64,000 nucleotides of DNA, taken from contig JAJDUM010000100.1 in NCBI GenBank assembly GCA_022826645.1, forward strand, positions 86,356-150,355, written 5' to 3'. Below the pieces are notes generated by a model, which was not told the origin of the DNA, did not search any database, and saw only the letters and a program-made list of their open reading frames with translations. Source of the stretch: Candidatus Poribacteria bacterium (GTDB lineage: Bacteria; Poribacteria; WGA-4E; PCPOR2b). Made by a program: the position numbers and the translations under genes. Shown here one piece after another: positions 34,086 through 42,856 of this stretch; positions within the stretch are counted from its first letter, which is position 1; each line of letters starts with the position of its first letter.

Positions 34086-35036
34086 ATGAAATTGATGTCC
34101 CCCTTTTTTCTCCTCTGTTGGTGTTCGCTCTGCCTTTTTCTGTTCTTACCTTTTTCTGTCCATTCACAAACCTTTAATGCTGACGACCTATTAGGTTTTG
34201 CACAAGCCCTTTTTCGCGAAGGGGATTACCTGAATGCTCTGCATGAATATCAACGCTACCTATTCCTTTACCCGAATACAGCCCAAGCAGATTTTGTTCA
34301 ACTCAATATCGCTGCAGCGCATCAGAATATGGGGCAATTGGACGCAGCGATAGAAGCCTACCAGTCGTTGATTCAACACTATCCGCAAAGCCCATTCATC
34401 GAGCGTGCTCGATCGAATATCGCCCAATGCCACCTCCTGAACGGCAATCAAGCCACATCGATCGCATCGTTGCGACAATTCTTATCGGACTACCCGATGA
34501 GCGGATTAGCGCCACGGGCACAGTTTATTATCGCAACAATCTATATGGACAGAAAAGATTGGACAGCTGCAACGCAGGAGTGGCAACACGTCCGGGCACG
34601 GTATTCACAAACACCTTTTGCGGAAATGAGTGATCAGCTGATTCGTATAGCTCAACAGGCAGAATCGCTCCCTCGTCGATCTCCCCGCACCGCAGGCTTA
34701 CTCTCAGCATTGTTTCCGGGACTGGGACAAATTTATGGTGGACATTATTCGTCTGGAGTGTACTCCCTTTTGGTTGTCGGCGCGACTGCTGCAGGCACAG
34801 CTTACTACATTGATCAGGAGCGCTACGAGATCGCGATTCCAGTAGGTATAATTGGACTCTTTTTTTATGTCAGTAATATTTATGATAGCTTGCAGTATGC
34901 AAGAGCGTTTAACCAACAACACGAAAATCAACTCCGGGATAGACTACGAAAACGGATTTCTGAATCCAATCTGTTCAGTGCTTCGGAGCCACCCCCGACT
35001 GATATGACGCTTGTGTTCTTAAACACCCGTTTCTAA
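34086..35036 (+). CDS. TPR protein with C-terminal membrane domain (first of a tandem pair)
   Basis: The 316-residue protein has a signal peptide (hydrophobic run ending at FSVHSQ), then three to four TPR-like repeats of the outer-membrane BamD/YbgF type (AQALFREGDYLNALHEYQRYLFLYP, shown in part ALFREGDYLNALHEY, and LIQHYPQSPFIERARSNIAQC). A C-terminal domain follows with LLSALFPGLGQIYGGHYSSG and two hydrophobic segments, like TM2/DUF5683-type domains. It probably sits in the cell envelope and organises protein contacts. The next gene has the same plan. Function is not known. Confidence 0.75.
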   Translation: MKLMSPFFLLCWCSLCLFLFLPFSVHSQTFNADDLLGFAQALFREGDYLNALHEYQRYLFLYPNTAQADFVQLNIAAAHQNMGQLDAAIEAYQSLIQHYPQSPFIERARSNIAQCHLLNGNQATSIASLRQFLSDYPMSGLAPRAQFIIATIYMDRKDWTAATQEWQHVRARYSQTPFAEMSDQLIRIAQQAESLPRRSPRTAGLLSALFPGLGQIYGGHYSSGVYSLLVVGATAAGTAYYIDQERYEIAIPVGIIGLFFYVSNIYDSLQYARAFNQQHENQLRDRLRKRISESNLFSASEPPPTDMTLVFLNTRF

Positions 35037-35131
35037 CGTCTGTGGGGTGTCGGGTTGGAAGAAAGCGTCGATATTCTGCAACCTTTCTTTTGTCTTCTCA
35101 ACTGAGTCCACATATTTGGGACGATTTGCCA

Positions 35132-35989
35132 ATGATCTCCTACTTTTTGATTTCCTTGCTTACCATCGTTCAACCCCAACCCGAAACACGTCAGTTCCTC
35201 TACGCCGAACGCCTCTTCGACCAGCGTGCGTATCGCTCTGCAATCCTTGAGTACAAGCGGCTGCTGTTCTATCGTCCGGATATGCCGAAGGCAGATGTCG
35301 CGCGCTATCGGATTGGATTGAGTTATTATCATCAAGGGGACCGAAAACTAGCACAACAGAAGTTTGAGGAAGTTATGCGAAATTTTCCCGGCTCTCCGCT
35401 TAACCTCCAAGCGCAATTAATGCTCGGCAAGATCTATTTTGATGCCGAAAGCTATTCGACTGCCCGATCAACTTTTTTTGCTGTTGCTAACACAGCTGGA
35501 GATGAAGAGATAGCAGCGCAGGCACGATACCTCCGAGGTTGGTGCTATATCCATGAGCAGGCTTGGTTCAAAGCTATAGCGGAATTTCGCACGGTGCAAC
35601 AACTCGAATCGGATACCCCACTGAGTCAGGCTTCCGCTCGACTTGCTGATCTAACCTATGCAAATACGCCTTTACCCTTCAAGTCTCCCCGGCTGGCTGA
35701 GTGGATGTCCACCTTTCTTCCGGGAACTGGGCAGATCTACGCTGGCAAACTGGAAAAAGGGTTGATATCAGGTGCAATCAGCGCAGCTATCTTCTACCTA
35801 TTGGCGGATTCAATACGTGAGGAACGTTATGTGGATGCGGTTGGAATCTGCTTGGTGAGTTCACGATTCTATCTCGGCAATCGGATCAATGCGCGGGAGT
35901 GGACGATTGAACATAACCGTCAGCTTGAGGTTGATTTCATCCGTCAATTGAAGCAACAGGCGCGAGATATCACACCATCAACACTTTAA
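35132..35989 (+). CDS. TPR protein with C-terminal membrane domain (second of a tandem pair)
   Basis: The protein of about 285 residues has the same arrangement as its upstream neighbour: an N-terminal hydrophobic segment (MISYFLISLLTIV), TPR-like repeats (AERLFDQRAYRSAILEY, IGLSYYHQGDRKLAQQKFEE), then WMSTFLPGTGQIYAGKLEKG and hydrophobic segments. The PGxGQIYxG motif is shared by both. The frame is open from 35042, but the hydrophobic leader begins at the ATG at 35132; no strong ribosome site is seen. The two genes probably arose by an old duplication, as identity is low outside the motifs. Confidence 0.72.
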   Translation: MISYFLISLLTIVQPQPETRQFLYAERLFDQRAYRSAILEYKRLLFYRPDMPKADVARYRIGLSYYHQGDRKLAQQKFEEVMRNFPGSPLNLQAQLMLGKIYFDAESYSTARSTFFAVANTAGDEEIAAQARYLRGWCYIHEQAWFKAIAEFRTVQQLESDTPLSQASARLADLTYANTPLPFKSPRLAEWMSTFLPGTGQIYAGKLEKGLISGAISAAIFYLLADSIREERYVDAVGICLVSSRFYLGNRINAREWTIEHNRQLEVDFIRQLKQQARDITPSTL

Positions 35990-35992
35990 TCG

Positions 35993-36034
35993 AAACTGCC
36001 GGGTTAATGTGGTGAACAGGAACCGGGTAGTTTT
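35993..36034. terminator. Imperfect inverted repeat between converging genes
   Basis: AAACTGCCGGGTT at 35993-36005 pairs with AACCGGGTAGTTT at 36021-36033 with about two weak positions, followed by TTT. It lies just after the second TPR gene and could act as its terminator. Confidence 0.45.
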
Positions 36035-36121
36035 GCCAGAGACAACGCAGCTGTTGTTGAACTTGAACCAACCCCTCTATTCAGTAAGCTTGGTTGTGGA
36101 CACTTACAACTGACACCCGTG

Positions 36122-36943
36122 CTATGCAGCGGTTTCAGCTTCAGCAAGTACACGTGCCACTTCCTGCTCCCAAGTTCCTTCAATCTTGACACCATACTCC
36201 TTGACGCCACCCGTTGCTTCCTTACCTGTCAGATAGGGGCGAGTCGTCCGATCATCCTCGACCAGCTGCGGTTCAGCATAATCAGTATGCAGAAAATGAA
36301 TCGCCAAGCCAGCGCGCGATTGGGCGGTGTTGTTGTGACTAGTCGCATGAGCGGTGCCGTAGCAGAAAAATGCGACGCCTCCTGCGGGTAGCTCAAGAGA
36401 TACAGCGCGCTCTTCTGGTGGGTAACATCGGATGTGATGGTCACTGTGGGGATCGCGGGAGTGTTCATACTGCTCACGATGAGAGCCGGGAATGACGCGA
36501 AGCGTTCCGTTAGCAACGGTTGCGTCGTGGATGGCTGTCCACATTGCTGTGCCGCGCAAAGGGTCGCTAATCTTGAAATAGGCGTTGTCCTGATGCCAAT
36601 TGGTAGGTGAGCCTGTATGACTAGGTTTCAGAAAAATCTGGTCCAGATGTTCGATGATTCGGTCCCCGATGAGTTGTGTTACTACTTCAATGATTTTCGG
36701 ATCGAACGGCATTGCTCTGAAGAAGTGGCTCTTATGGTAAATCGGACAGATCTGGAAGTTGAACTGTGTGGTTGAATGTGTTTTCCCATCGCCATCGGTT
36801 GCGACGTTGCGCAACGAGCCTTCTCGGAACAGGCGGTCGAGTTCAGTCTGCATTGCCTTTACCTCGCGCGGAGAGAAAAATTCAGGAATAGCGAGATACC
36901 CCTGTTCTTGAAATTGGTCTATGTCCTGTTGCGTTAATTCCAT
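36122..36943 (-). CDS. Phytanoyl-CoA dioxygenase (PhyH) family protein
   Basis: The 273-residue Fe(II)/2-oxoglutarate oxygenase begins LTQQDIDQFQEQGYLAIPEFF as is typical of the family (shown in part). The iron ligands are in NWHQDNAYF (His, Asp) and GTAHATSHNN (His), and the 2-oxoglutarate Arg lies in SRAGLAIHF. LRVIPGSHREQ is the conserved strand between. It would hydroxylate an unidentified small molecule. AGGAG lies 8 bases before the ATG at 36943; the frame is open to 37015. It is transcribed away from the methionine-salvage operon. Confidence 0.9.
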   Translation of the reverse strand: MELTQQDIDQFQEQGYLAIPEFFSPREVKAMQTELDRLFREGSLRNVATDGDGKTHSTTQFNFQICPIYHKSHFFRAMPFDPKIIEVVTQLIGDRIIEHLDQIFLKPSHTGSPTNWHQDNAYFKISDPLRGTAMWTAIHDATVANGTLRVIPGSHREQYEHSRDPHSDHHIRCYPPEERAVSLELPAGGVAFFCYGTAHATSHNNTAQSRAGLAIHFLHTDYAEPQLVEDDRTTRPYLTGKEATGGVKEYGVKIEGTWEQEVARVLAEAETAA

Positions 36944-37037
36944 TATGTTATCTCCTACTTGTGGCTGTATGATGGCTTCGGTAATTGGAAACATTTTGCG
37001 TTCACGGTTGCCCATGTTCTGCGGGTGCTGCTTTCGC

Positions 37038-37066
37038 TTGATGTCTCTCGTTGAATGCGCTACAAT
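37038..37066 (+). promoter_or_regulatory. Sigma-70-like promoter for the mtnB-mtnD-mtnC operon
   Basis: TTGATG at 37038-37043 and TACAAT at 37061-37066 are separated by 17 bases. Transcription would begin near 37073, downstream of the ATG at 37051, so translation of mtnB must start further on (37162 preferred). Confidence 0.65.
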
Positions 37067-37161
37067 ATTTTACCCGGTTCCGTTCTTTTGTCAAAGGAAA
37101 AACAGAAAATCCCCAAGACACCACTTCACATGTTGTCGCAGTGAATCATAGGGAGAAGGCT

Positions 37162-37839
37162 TTGGATTTATCCGGGACAGCCCTTAAAGGTTTTGAAAAA
37201 GAGATAGACGCGCTACGCGAAGTTGGCAATCAATTTTACACTCGTGGTTGGTCCCTCGGCACGAGTAGTAACTACAGTGTGGTGACTTGTCGTGAACCGC
37301 TGGAATTGCTAATCACTGCGAGCGGAAAAGATAAAGGTCGCCTATCGCGGCACGATTTTGTACGTGTGGATGGCGAGGGACTCCCCATTGTTAACGAGCA
37401 GCCGAAAGCATCTGCGGAGACGTTGCTGCACATTGCTATCACTGAACAACCTGAAGTTGGGGCGGTGATGCACACCCACTCCATCTGGGGGACGCTGCTG
37501 TCAGATTTTTATTTTCAGGACAGCGGTTTTGGAATCGAAGGTTATGAAATGCTCAAGGGGCTTGCCGGCGTAACGACCCATGAACACGCTGAATGGGTGC
37601 CCGTTTTTGAAAATACGCAGGATATCCCGGCGCTATCCGAACAGGTCTGTCAATGCCTCAAGGATTCCCATTTTCCTATGCAGCACGGATTCTTAATTCG
37701 GCGGCACGGTCTGTATACATGGGGACACGATCTAGACGAGGCGAAACGGCATATCGAAATTTTTGAGTTTCTATTTGAATGTGTTGCTCGGCGTCTGACA
37801 TTTGCCGAAGTGATGCCGATTTCAGCAAGCAAACCCTGA
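37162..37839 (+). CDS. mtnB: Methylthioribulose-1-phosphate dehydratase
   Basis: The protein of about 225 residues is a class II aldolase-fold enzyme that dehydrates methylthioribulose 1-phosphate in methionine salvage. It shows REVGNQFYTRGWSLGTSSNYSV (in part GWSLGTSSNYSV), LITASGKDKGRL, the zinc-binding HTHS and the later RRHGLYTWG. A TTG at 37162 follows GGGAGAAGG and fits the family N-terminus; the longer frame from 37051 would begin before the predicted transcription start. mtnD and mtnC follow closely, which confirms the pathway. mtnA and mtnK are not in this window. Confidence 0.9.
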   Translation: MDLSGTALKGFEKEIDALREVGNQFYTRGWSLGTSSNYSVVTCREPLELLITASGKDKGRLSRHDFVRVDGEGLPIVNEQPKASAETLLHIAITEQPEVGAVMHTHSIWGTLLSDFYFQDSGFGIEGYEMLKGLAGVTTHEHAEWVPVFENTQDIPALSEQVCQCLKDSHFPMQHGFLIRRHGLYTWGHDLDEAKRHIEIFEFLFECVARRLTFAEVMPISASKP

Positions 37840-37860
37840 TTGAGATTAAGGAGGAACATT

Positions 37861-38442
37861 ATGGCTCGCATTCGAGTGCAGGACGAAAACCGAGAAATCA
37901 CCGATCCTCAAGAGATTAGCGAATTTCTAAAGCCATTCGGTATCTCGTATGAAAAGTGGGAGGTCGAAGGACGCGTTGGTCCCGAGGCTACAAACGAAGA
38001 AATTCTGGACGCTTATTCCCCAGAGATTGAACGTCTCAAGGAACAGGGCGGATTTGTAACGGCGGATGTTATTAATGTGATACCGGAGACACCCGGTTTA
38101 GAGGACATGTTAGCAAAATTCAACAAAGAACATACACATAGTGAGGATGAAGTCCGCTTCACCATCAAAGGCAGCGGACTCTTTCACATTCATCCAGATA
38201 ACGCGCCTGTATTCGCAATCCAAGTGGAAAGCGGTGATCTAATCAGCGTGCCGACCGGAACTCAGCACTGGTTCGATCTGTGCGATGACCGCACCATCCG
38301 CTGCATCCGTCTATTTGAGGACACATCAGGTTGGACACCACATTACGTAGACAATCCCGTCCATGAGAATTATACGCCTGTCTGCATGGGACCAGCCTAC
38401 TTGTCTTCTGATAGCAACATAGAGCCCCTGGTACGAGTCTGA
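37861..38442 (+). CDS. mtnD: Acireductone dioxygenase
   Basis: The 193-residue cupin-fold enzyme has the metal-binding set [10 protein letters not shown] (His, His, Glu) and the later His in GTQHWFDL, as in acireductone dioxygenase. It also shows [15 protein letters not shown] [13 protein letters not shown]. With iron it gives formate and the ketoacid precursor of methionine; with nickel it gives carbon monoxide. AAGGAGG lies before the ATG at 37861. The stop overlaps the start of mtnC by one base (TGATG), so translation is coupled. Confidence 0.93.
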   Translation: MARIRVQDENREITDPQEISEFLKPFGISYEKWEVEGRVGPEATNEEILDAYSPEIERLKEQGGFVTADVINVIPETPGLEDMLAKFNKEHTHSEDEVRFTIKGSGLFHIHPDNAPVFAIQVESGDLISVPTGTQHWFDLCDDRTIRCIRLFEDTSGWTPHYVDNPVHENYTPVCMGPAYLSSDSNIEPLVRV

Positions 38443-39182
38443 TGAAATTTTCCGGACGTGGAATCCTGCTTGATATCGAAGGGACAACTTCATCAGTCAG
38501 CTTTGTCTATGATGTCATGTTCCCATTTGTGCGTCGCGAATTGGATCAATATCTGCGTGTGAATTGGGGTTCGCCAGCGTTAAACGAAGTGTGCGACCTG
38601 ATTGCCAAAGATGCCGGTTATGGGTCTTTTGATGCGTGGTGTGGGAGCGGGAGAGAGAAAGGCAGAGGTCAACAACTGATTGGGGAAGAGATCCTTCGGT
38701 TGATGGATGGTGATGTCAAAGCCACAGGGTTGAAAGCAATTCAGGGCTTAATCTGGCGGTCTGGTTTCGAAAGTGGCGAAATGCAGGCACACGTCTACGG
38801 TGATGTTTTACCTGCAGTTCAAGCGTGGAACAATGCCGGATGCGATATCCGAATTTACTCATCTGGGAGCATTGCAGCACAGAAACTGTTTTTCGGGCAT
38901 ACCGTAGTTGGAAACATGCTGCACCTGTTTCAAGGTCATTATGACACGACCACCGGTCCGAAAAAGGAAGTGGAGAGTTACTGCACAATTGCCAAAAACT
39001 TTGGTCTGCCGCCGGGAGAAATTCTTTTCTTGAGCGATGTGCTTGCTGAGTTAGAAGCCGCTCGCGCCGCCGGACTACAAACCTGCTTGTGCAAGCGGCC
39101 CGGCAATGCGGAAGTCGAAGCTGGGCGTAACCAGCCAGAGATTACGGGGTTCGATCAGATTGAGTTGTTGAAGAGTGGCTAA
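38442..39182 (+). CDS. mtnC: Acireductone synthase (enolase-phosphatase E1)
   Basis: The 246-residue HAD-superfamily enzyme has motif I as LLDIEGTTSSVSFVYDVMFPF (LLDIEGTTSS shown, the E1-specific form DxEGT), motif II in IYSSGSIAAQKLFF, and motif III/IV in GPKKEVESY and LFLSDVLAELEAA. It enolises and dephosphorylates 2,3-diketo-5-methylthiopentyl-1-phosphate, the step between MtnB and MtnD. It overlaps mtnD by one base. Complete. Confidence 0.95.
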   Translation: MKFSGRGILLDIEGTTSSVSFVYDVMFPFVRRELDQYLRVNWGSPALNEVCDLIAKDAGYGSFDAWCGSGREKGRGQQLIGEEILRLMDGDVKATGLKAIQGLIWRSGFESGEMQAHVYGDVLPAVQAWNNAGCDIRIYSSGSIAAQKLFFGHTVVGNMLHLFQGHYDTTTGPKKEVESYCTIAKNFGLPPGEILFLSDVLAELEAARAAGLQTCLCKRPGNAEVEAGRNQPEITGFDQIELLKSG

Positions 39183-39403
39183 GCGACATCACTGCTATAT
39201 CAACGGCCTACTATGGTGAATTAGAGAAATAAGTGGACATTTTCCAATAACTCTGATTTCCACGAGGTTTCCAAAGGCGCCCTGATAAGCAGGATTTAGG
39301 GGGTTCGATGGATCGAGGTCAGAATTGGCTGTCCATTGGGCGTGTCTAAGTAATTCTAAAATCTACCATGGTTACACTGCTTTGGTTGAACCTTGCTATT
39401 CGG

Positions 39404-40570
39404 CTATGTGGCAGCTCTTGCTGCTTCAAACCCCGTGATCGCTGTTTCTAAATCTTCCGTTGTGTGGGACGCTATCACAGAAATCCGCAGTCGGCTTGTC
39501 CCTTCTGGCACAGTAGGAGGTCGAATAGCGGGCGCGTATACACCGTGTTCAAGCAAGACTTCAGCGAAGCGTGATGCAACCTCTACGGAGCCAAGCATCA
39601 TCGGAAGAATTTGGGTTTGGCTCGGCAGCAGTTGGAATCCTCCTTCGAGCAAAGCATCTTTGAGCAAGAGAACATTGGAGGATAGTTGTTGGCGTAATTC
39701 TGGGTTAGAACGGATGACGTCAATCGCTGCCGAAGCGCCCGCCAACGTTGCTGGTGGCAGCCCTGTTGTAAAGATGAACCCCCGTGCCCGGTTTATTAGA
39801 AAGTCAATCAAATTAGCACTGCCAGCGACATATCCTCCCAATCCGCCAATTGCTTTGCTGAGTGTGCCCATCTGGATAACACCGCGATTTTCCAGTCCAA
39901 AATGTTCAATTGTCCCCCCGCCGGTGTCTCCTAAAACCCCGAAGCCGTGTGCATCATCCACCATCACCATAGCATCATACCGTTCAGCCAGATCACAGAT
40001 TTCAGGGAGCGACGCGATGTCACCATCCATGCTGAAGACTGCATCGGTCACAATGAGCTTGCGTCTGAATTTTGTCGATTGTGACAGCAGCGATTCCAGA
40101 TGTTCGACATCGCAGTGTCGATAAATCTGTTTTGTTGCTGGTGTCAGACGGCACGCGTCGATAATACTTGCGTGATTGAGAGCATCACTCAGAATGAGGT
40201 CCTCATCACCTGCCAGGACGGGGATTGTGCCAATATTCGCTAGATACCCAGAGCTGAAAACAAGAGCGGCTTCCGTTCCCTTAGTTCTAGCAATTTTTGT
40301 CTCGAGTTCGGTGTAAAGGTGAGAATTGCCCGACATCAGGCGGGAGGCGCTAGCACCTGTTCCGTATTTCTGCAAAGCTGTCGCGGCAGCTTCAATCACT
40401 GTAGGGTGCACACTTAGACCGAGGTAGTTGTTTGATCCAAGAAGAATGACCTCGCGCCCATCTAGTAGGACGCGCCCCGTTGGTTCTGTCATGACTGAAC
40501 GTAGCGATCGCGAGAGTCCGGCTTGATTAAGCTGGTTTAGTTCGGATTTCAGCCAGTGCTCTTTGGACAT
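39404..40570 (-). CDS. bioF: 8-amino-7-oxononanoate synthase / glycine C-acetyltransferase family
   Basis: The 388-residue PLP enzyme of the alpha-oxoamine synthase family has LLGSNNYLGLSVHP, GTGASASRLMSGN, HASIIDACRL, TDAVFSMDGDIASLPEI, MVDDAHGFGVLGD (PLP-nitrogen Asp) and the Schiff-base Lys in GTLSKAIGGLGGY. It condenses an acyl-CoA with an amino acid. Sequence and length fit BioF (pimeloyl-CoA plus alanine), but 2-amino-3-ketobutyrate CoA ligase (Kbl) has similar motifs and no other biotin gene lies nearby. It is read on the minus strand after the CorC-like gene. Confidence 0.85.
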   Translation of the reverse strand: MSKEHWLKSELNQLNQAGLSRSLRSVMTEPTGRVLLDGREVILLGSNNYLGLSVHPTVIEAAATALQKYGTGASASRLMSGNSHLYTELETKIARTKGTEAALVFSSGYLANIGTIPVLAGDEDLILSDALNHASIIDACRLTPATKQIYRHCDVEHLESLLSQSTKFRRKLIVTDAVFSMDGDIASLPEICDLAERYDAMVMVDDAHGFGVLGDTGGGTIEHFGLENRGVIQMGTLSKAIGGLGGYVAGSANLIDFLINRARGFIFTTGLPPATLAGASAAIDVIRSNPELRQQLSSNVLLLKDALLEGGFQLLPSQTQILPMMLGSVEVASRFAEVLLEHGVYAPAIRPPTVPEGTSRLRISVIASHTTEDLETAITGFEAARAAT

Positions 40571-40617
40571 GGGGTAGCGAAGAGAGATATTCTGTTAATC
40601 AGTTGCTGTGAGGGGAT

Positions 40618-40645
40618 ACGCCTCACGCTATCGTGCGTGAGGCGT
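40618..40645. repeat. Perfect 11-bp inverted repeat with 6-base loop
   Basis: ACGCCTCACGC at 40618-40628 and GCGTGAGGCGT at 40635-40645 form a perfect stem. The minus strand continues as GTTTCACGCCTCACGC, which resembles the repeat at 50245. It lies between the CorC-like gene and bioF and could act as a REP-like element or a weak terminator. Confidence 0.65.
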
Positions 40646-40701
40646 GAAACAAGACAAGGGCGTGGTGGTTTCAAGAGATGTAAAATGGCTCGAAGAGTTC
40701 G

Positions 40702-41691
40702 TTACGACGAACCTGTTAATTTCTGTGTAACAGTATCCCAACCACTGGGCTCGTTGCTCGAAGTTTGTGATGGCATCTTGTTAGCATGAATGACGGTAAT
40801 ACCGTAATCAAAGACCTCATCAACGGTGTACTCAATGGCATCATAGGTCACTTTCTCGCCCTGTTCTGGTAATCGACCGATCAGTTTTAGCATAAACCCT
40901 CCGATCGTATCGGAGCGATCTTTGGGAATATTTGTGCTTAGCGTCGAATTAACGATATCGATTGGTGTTCGCGCATCAAGTGTCCATGAATTATTACCAA
41001 GCGCTTCAACGTGTAGCGGCTGCCGCTTATGGGAATAGCGGATCTCACCGATGATCTGCTCAAGGAGATCCTCTATCCCTATAAATCCAACACAGCTTCC
41101 GTGCTCGTCAATCACGATAGTTACCGGTTCCGTGGCGAGGCGCAGCTCCTCAAGTAACTCGCCTATCAGTTTTGTCTCTGGGATATAGTATGCCGTTCTA
41201 ATAAAAGGATTGAGTTCGCTCGTTCCCGGTGGCGCGTACAAAAGGTCCATGACGCTGATGATCCCTGTTAACCGATCAATCCGTTCATCATAGACTGGGA
41301 CGTGCTGATAGTTAGCATGCTGGACCATCGCCTTTGCCTGCTCAATCGGTGTGGCAACATGAACCGCCACCATTTCCGACAAGGGAATCATGATTTCCCG
41401 TGCAGTTGTCTGCCCGAGAGCAAAAATCCCACGTAACATCCGCGCGTCAGTCTCTGGGAAAGCGTTAGCATTGTCGAGGACAATCTGTTTAATCTGTTCC
41501 GCTTTAGGATCTCCCCTAAGTTTCCGTTTCCCGAACAAGCCACGCTCCGGTTTAGCTGTACTTACTGGCGCGGGAAGTGTTTCCCTTGGAGTGGAAGCTA
41601 CGACAAGTGAATCGTTTGTCGCCTTCGTAGTTTCTGAGTTTTTTTTCGGTGACCTTGATCTATTTGTTTTCAATTTATTTTTCGCTCCCAT
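40702..41691 (-). CDS. CorC/HlyC-type CBS domain protein without DUF21
   Basis: The 329-residue protein begins with a polar, basic stretch of about 70 residues (low complexity, KNKLKTNRSRSPKKNSE). It then has a CBS pair (TTAREIMIPLSEMVAVHV, VPVYDERIDRLTGIISVMDLL, and TIVIDEHGSCVGFIGIEDLLEQIIGEI) and a C-terminal transporter-associated domain (WTLDARTPIDIVN, TIGGFMLKLIGRLPEQGE). This is the cytosolic half of the CorC/TlyC magnesium-efflux family; the DUF21 membrane part is absent, as in E. coli CorC. It likely regulates or supports magnesium/cobalt efflux. It has a strong promoter at 41766-41795. Confidence 0.88.
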   Translation of the reverse strand: MGAKNKLKTNRSRSPKKNSETTKATNDSLVVASTPRETLPAPVSTAKPERGLFGKRKLRGDPKAEQIKQIVLDNANAFPETDARMLRGIFALGQTTAREIMIPLSEMVAVHVATPIEQAKAMVQHANYQHVPVYDERIDRLTGIISVMDLLYAPPGTSELNPFIRTAYYIPETKLIGELLEELRLATEPVTIVIDEHGSCVGFIGIEDLLEQIIGEIRYSHKRQPLHVEALGNNSWTLDARTPIDIVNSTLSTNIPKDRSDTIGGFMLKLIGRLPEQGEKVTYDAIEYTVDEVFDYGITVIHANKMPSQTSSNEPSGWDTVTQKLTGSS

Positions 41692-41765
41692 TTCAGGTAA
41701 TCGAGGTAACCCTATTGCAGGAAATCACACGATAAGATTAAAGTTTAGTAGACAAAACCAAAATA

Positions 41766-41795
41766 ATTATAGCACATTTTAGGAGTTCCTTTCAA
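41766..41795 (-). promoter_or_regulatory. Sigma-70-like promoter for the CorC-like gene
   Basis: On the minus strand TTGAAA (41795-41790) and TATAAT (41771-41766) are separated by 18 bases, about 75 bases before the ATG at 41691. Confidence 0.7.
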
Positions 41796-41845
41796 CGATT
41801 AATCTCTAGATTAGGTTTCTTGACATATATGACCATTTTTTCGGG

Positions 41846-41874
41846 TTGCCAACCATGAAAGAAGGTGCTAAAAT
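41846..41874 (+). promoter_or_regulatory. Sigma-70-like promoter in a gene-free stretch
   Basis: TTGCCA at 41846-41851 and TAAAAT at 41869-41874 are separated by 17 bases. The next gene on this strand starts 245 bases later (42120). A weaker candidate (TTGGTG, 17 bases, CATAAT) lies at 41988-42016, closer to that gene. Confidence 0.45.
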
Positions 41875-42119
41875 ACACGCTTTAACATGTGATGAGGATG
41901 TGTATTTTGATTATTTTCACTATCCTCCGCTTTAGTTGACTGGTATTCAACGGAGTTATAGACTGGACCAATATAGTTGATTCAAAATTGGTGTGACCTG
42001 TTTAATAGGGCATAATCTTATTAGGCTTGTACGTAAATACCGTAGTAGTTTCTACTTAAATCCTGAAACTGACGGTGATGTTGTGTGACCTTAAGGCAGA
42101 CGCCCAGACAGGAACCAGA
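41875..42119. other. Gene-free leader region before the lipoprotein gene
   Basis: No supported reading frame is seen here. It is AT-rich with two plus-strand promoter candidates. It could hold a long leader or a small RNA, but I see no known riboswitch pattern. Confidence 0.4.
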
Positions 42120-42721
42120 ATGAAACTTGATAAGTGCTTACACCACAGTGGAGATTGCGTTGTGACTGGCCAGGGATTGAACCTCAAATTGAGTATCTCT
42201 ATTCTGTTAACAAGTATCTTCTTGTCTCTACTGTCAGTCGGTTGCGGAAGGATTGTAAATACTTTTGTAACGAAAGGTGAGTATAAAGTACCTGTGCTGC
42301 CTAAAGCCGAACTTGCCACTATCCAAGTTAATACGGATGGAGGTTGGCTGCAGCGGCTTGATCAGTTAGCATTGCGGATAGATGGCAGGCTGGCCTTGGA
42401 GGAAAAATTGATGCGGACGAAGCGATTACTATCAAGGAGATTGTAGTTTCTCCAGGGCAGCATAATATGTCAGTGCGGATTATATACAGGTCTTTTGATG
42501 ACGTAACCCTACACCCCCATCAAATCGTGGTCAATTTCTCTGCTGATGTAAAAGCTGGCGGTAGTTACCTCTTGCAGGGTAAATTTTCCCCCAGTGCTAA
42601 TGGGGAACTATCTTTTGAGAGCTGGCTTGCTGATGCTAATACAGGCACAGATGTTTCCAAGAAAAATATCCTAAAAAGCATGCTGCTTACGGGAAAAATT
42701 GATCTCGATTTTGATAAGTGA
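42120..42721 (+). pseudogene. Lipoprotein gene with a frameshift
   Basis: The first part (42120-42446) encodes a lipoprotein signal peptide (LSISILLTSIFLSLLSVGC) and then EYKVPVLPKAELATIQVNTDGG, shown in part VLPKAELATIQVNTDGG. Near 42400 the frame changes: in the -1 frame the DNA reads GKIDADEAITIKEIVVSPGQHN and leads straight into the downstream frame MSVRIIYRSFDDVTLHPHQI (parts shown as SVRIIYRSF), which ends at 42721. The two parts join as one beta-rich protein of about 200 residues. A one-base loss in the GGAGGAAAAATTG stretch would explain it. CAGGAA precedes the ATG. It could be a pseudogene or a sequencing error. Confidence 0.65.
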
Positions 42722-42856
42722 TTGAAGATTCAGGATGATGACCCGTTTAACCCACTGTTGTGGACTTATCCTTCTCTATCAAGTTGACAGTGTGGGTTGT
42801 AGGTTTTGCAACAAATCAATATTGACGCACGACTTTACGCAAAAGGATTTTACGAT

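Noticed and set aside
39393..40124. A 243-codon plus-strand frame
   Set aside because: It is antisense to bioF, which carries all its catalytic motifs.
42395..42415. Programmed -1 frameshift site
   Set aside because: The run is only five A and the P-site codon GAA would have to re-pair with GGA; no downstream stem was seen.
42467..42721. An independent 84-codon gene
   Set aside because: Reading the same frame upstream continues the lipoprotein sequence without a break, so it is the 3' part of a shifted gene.
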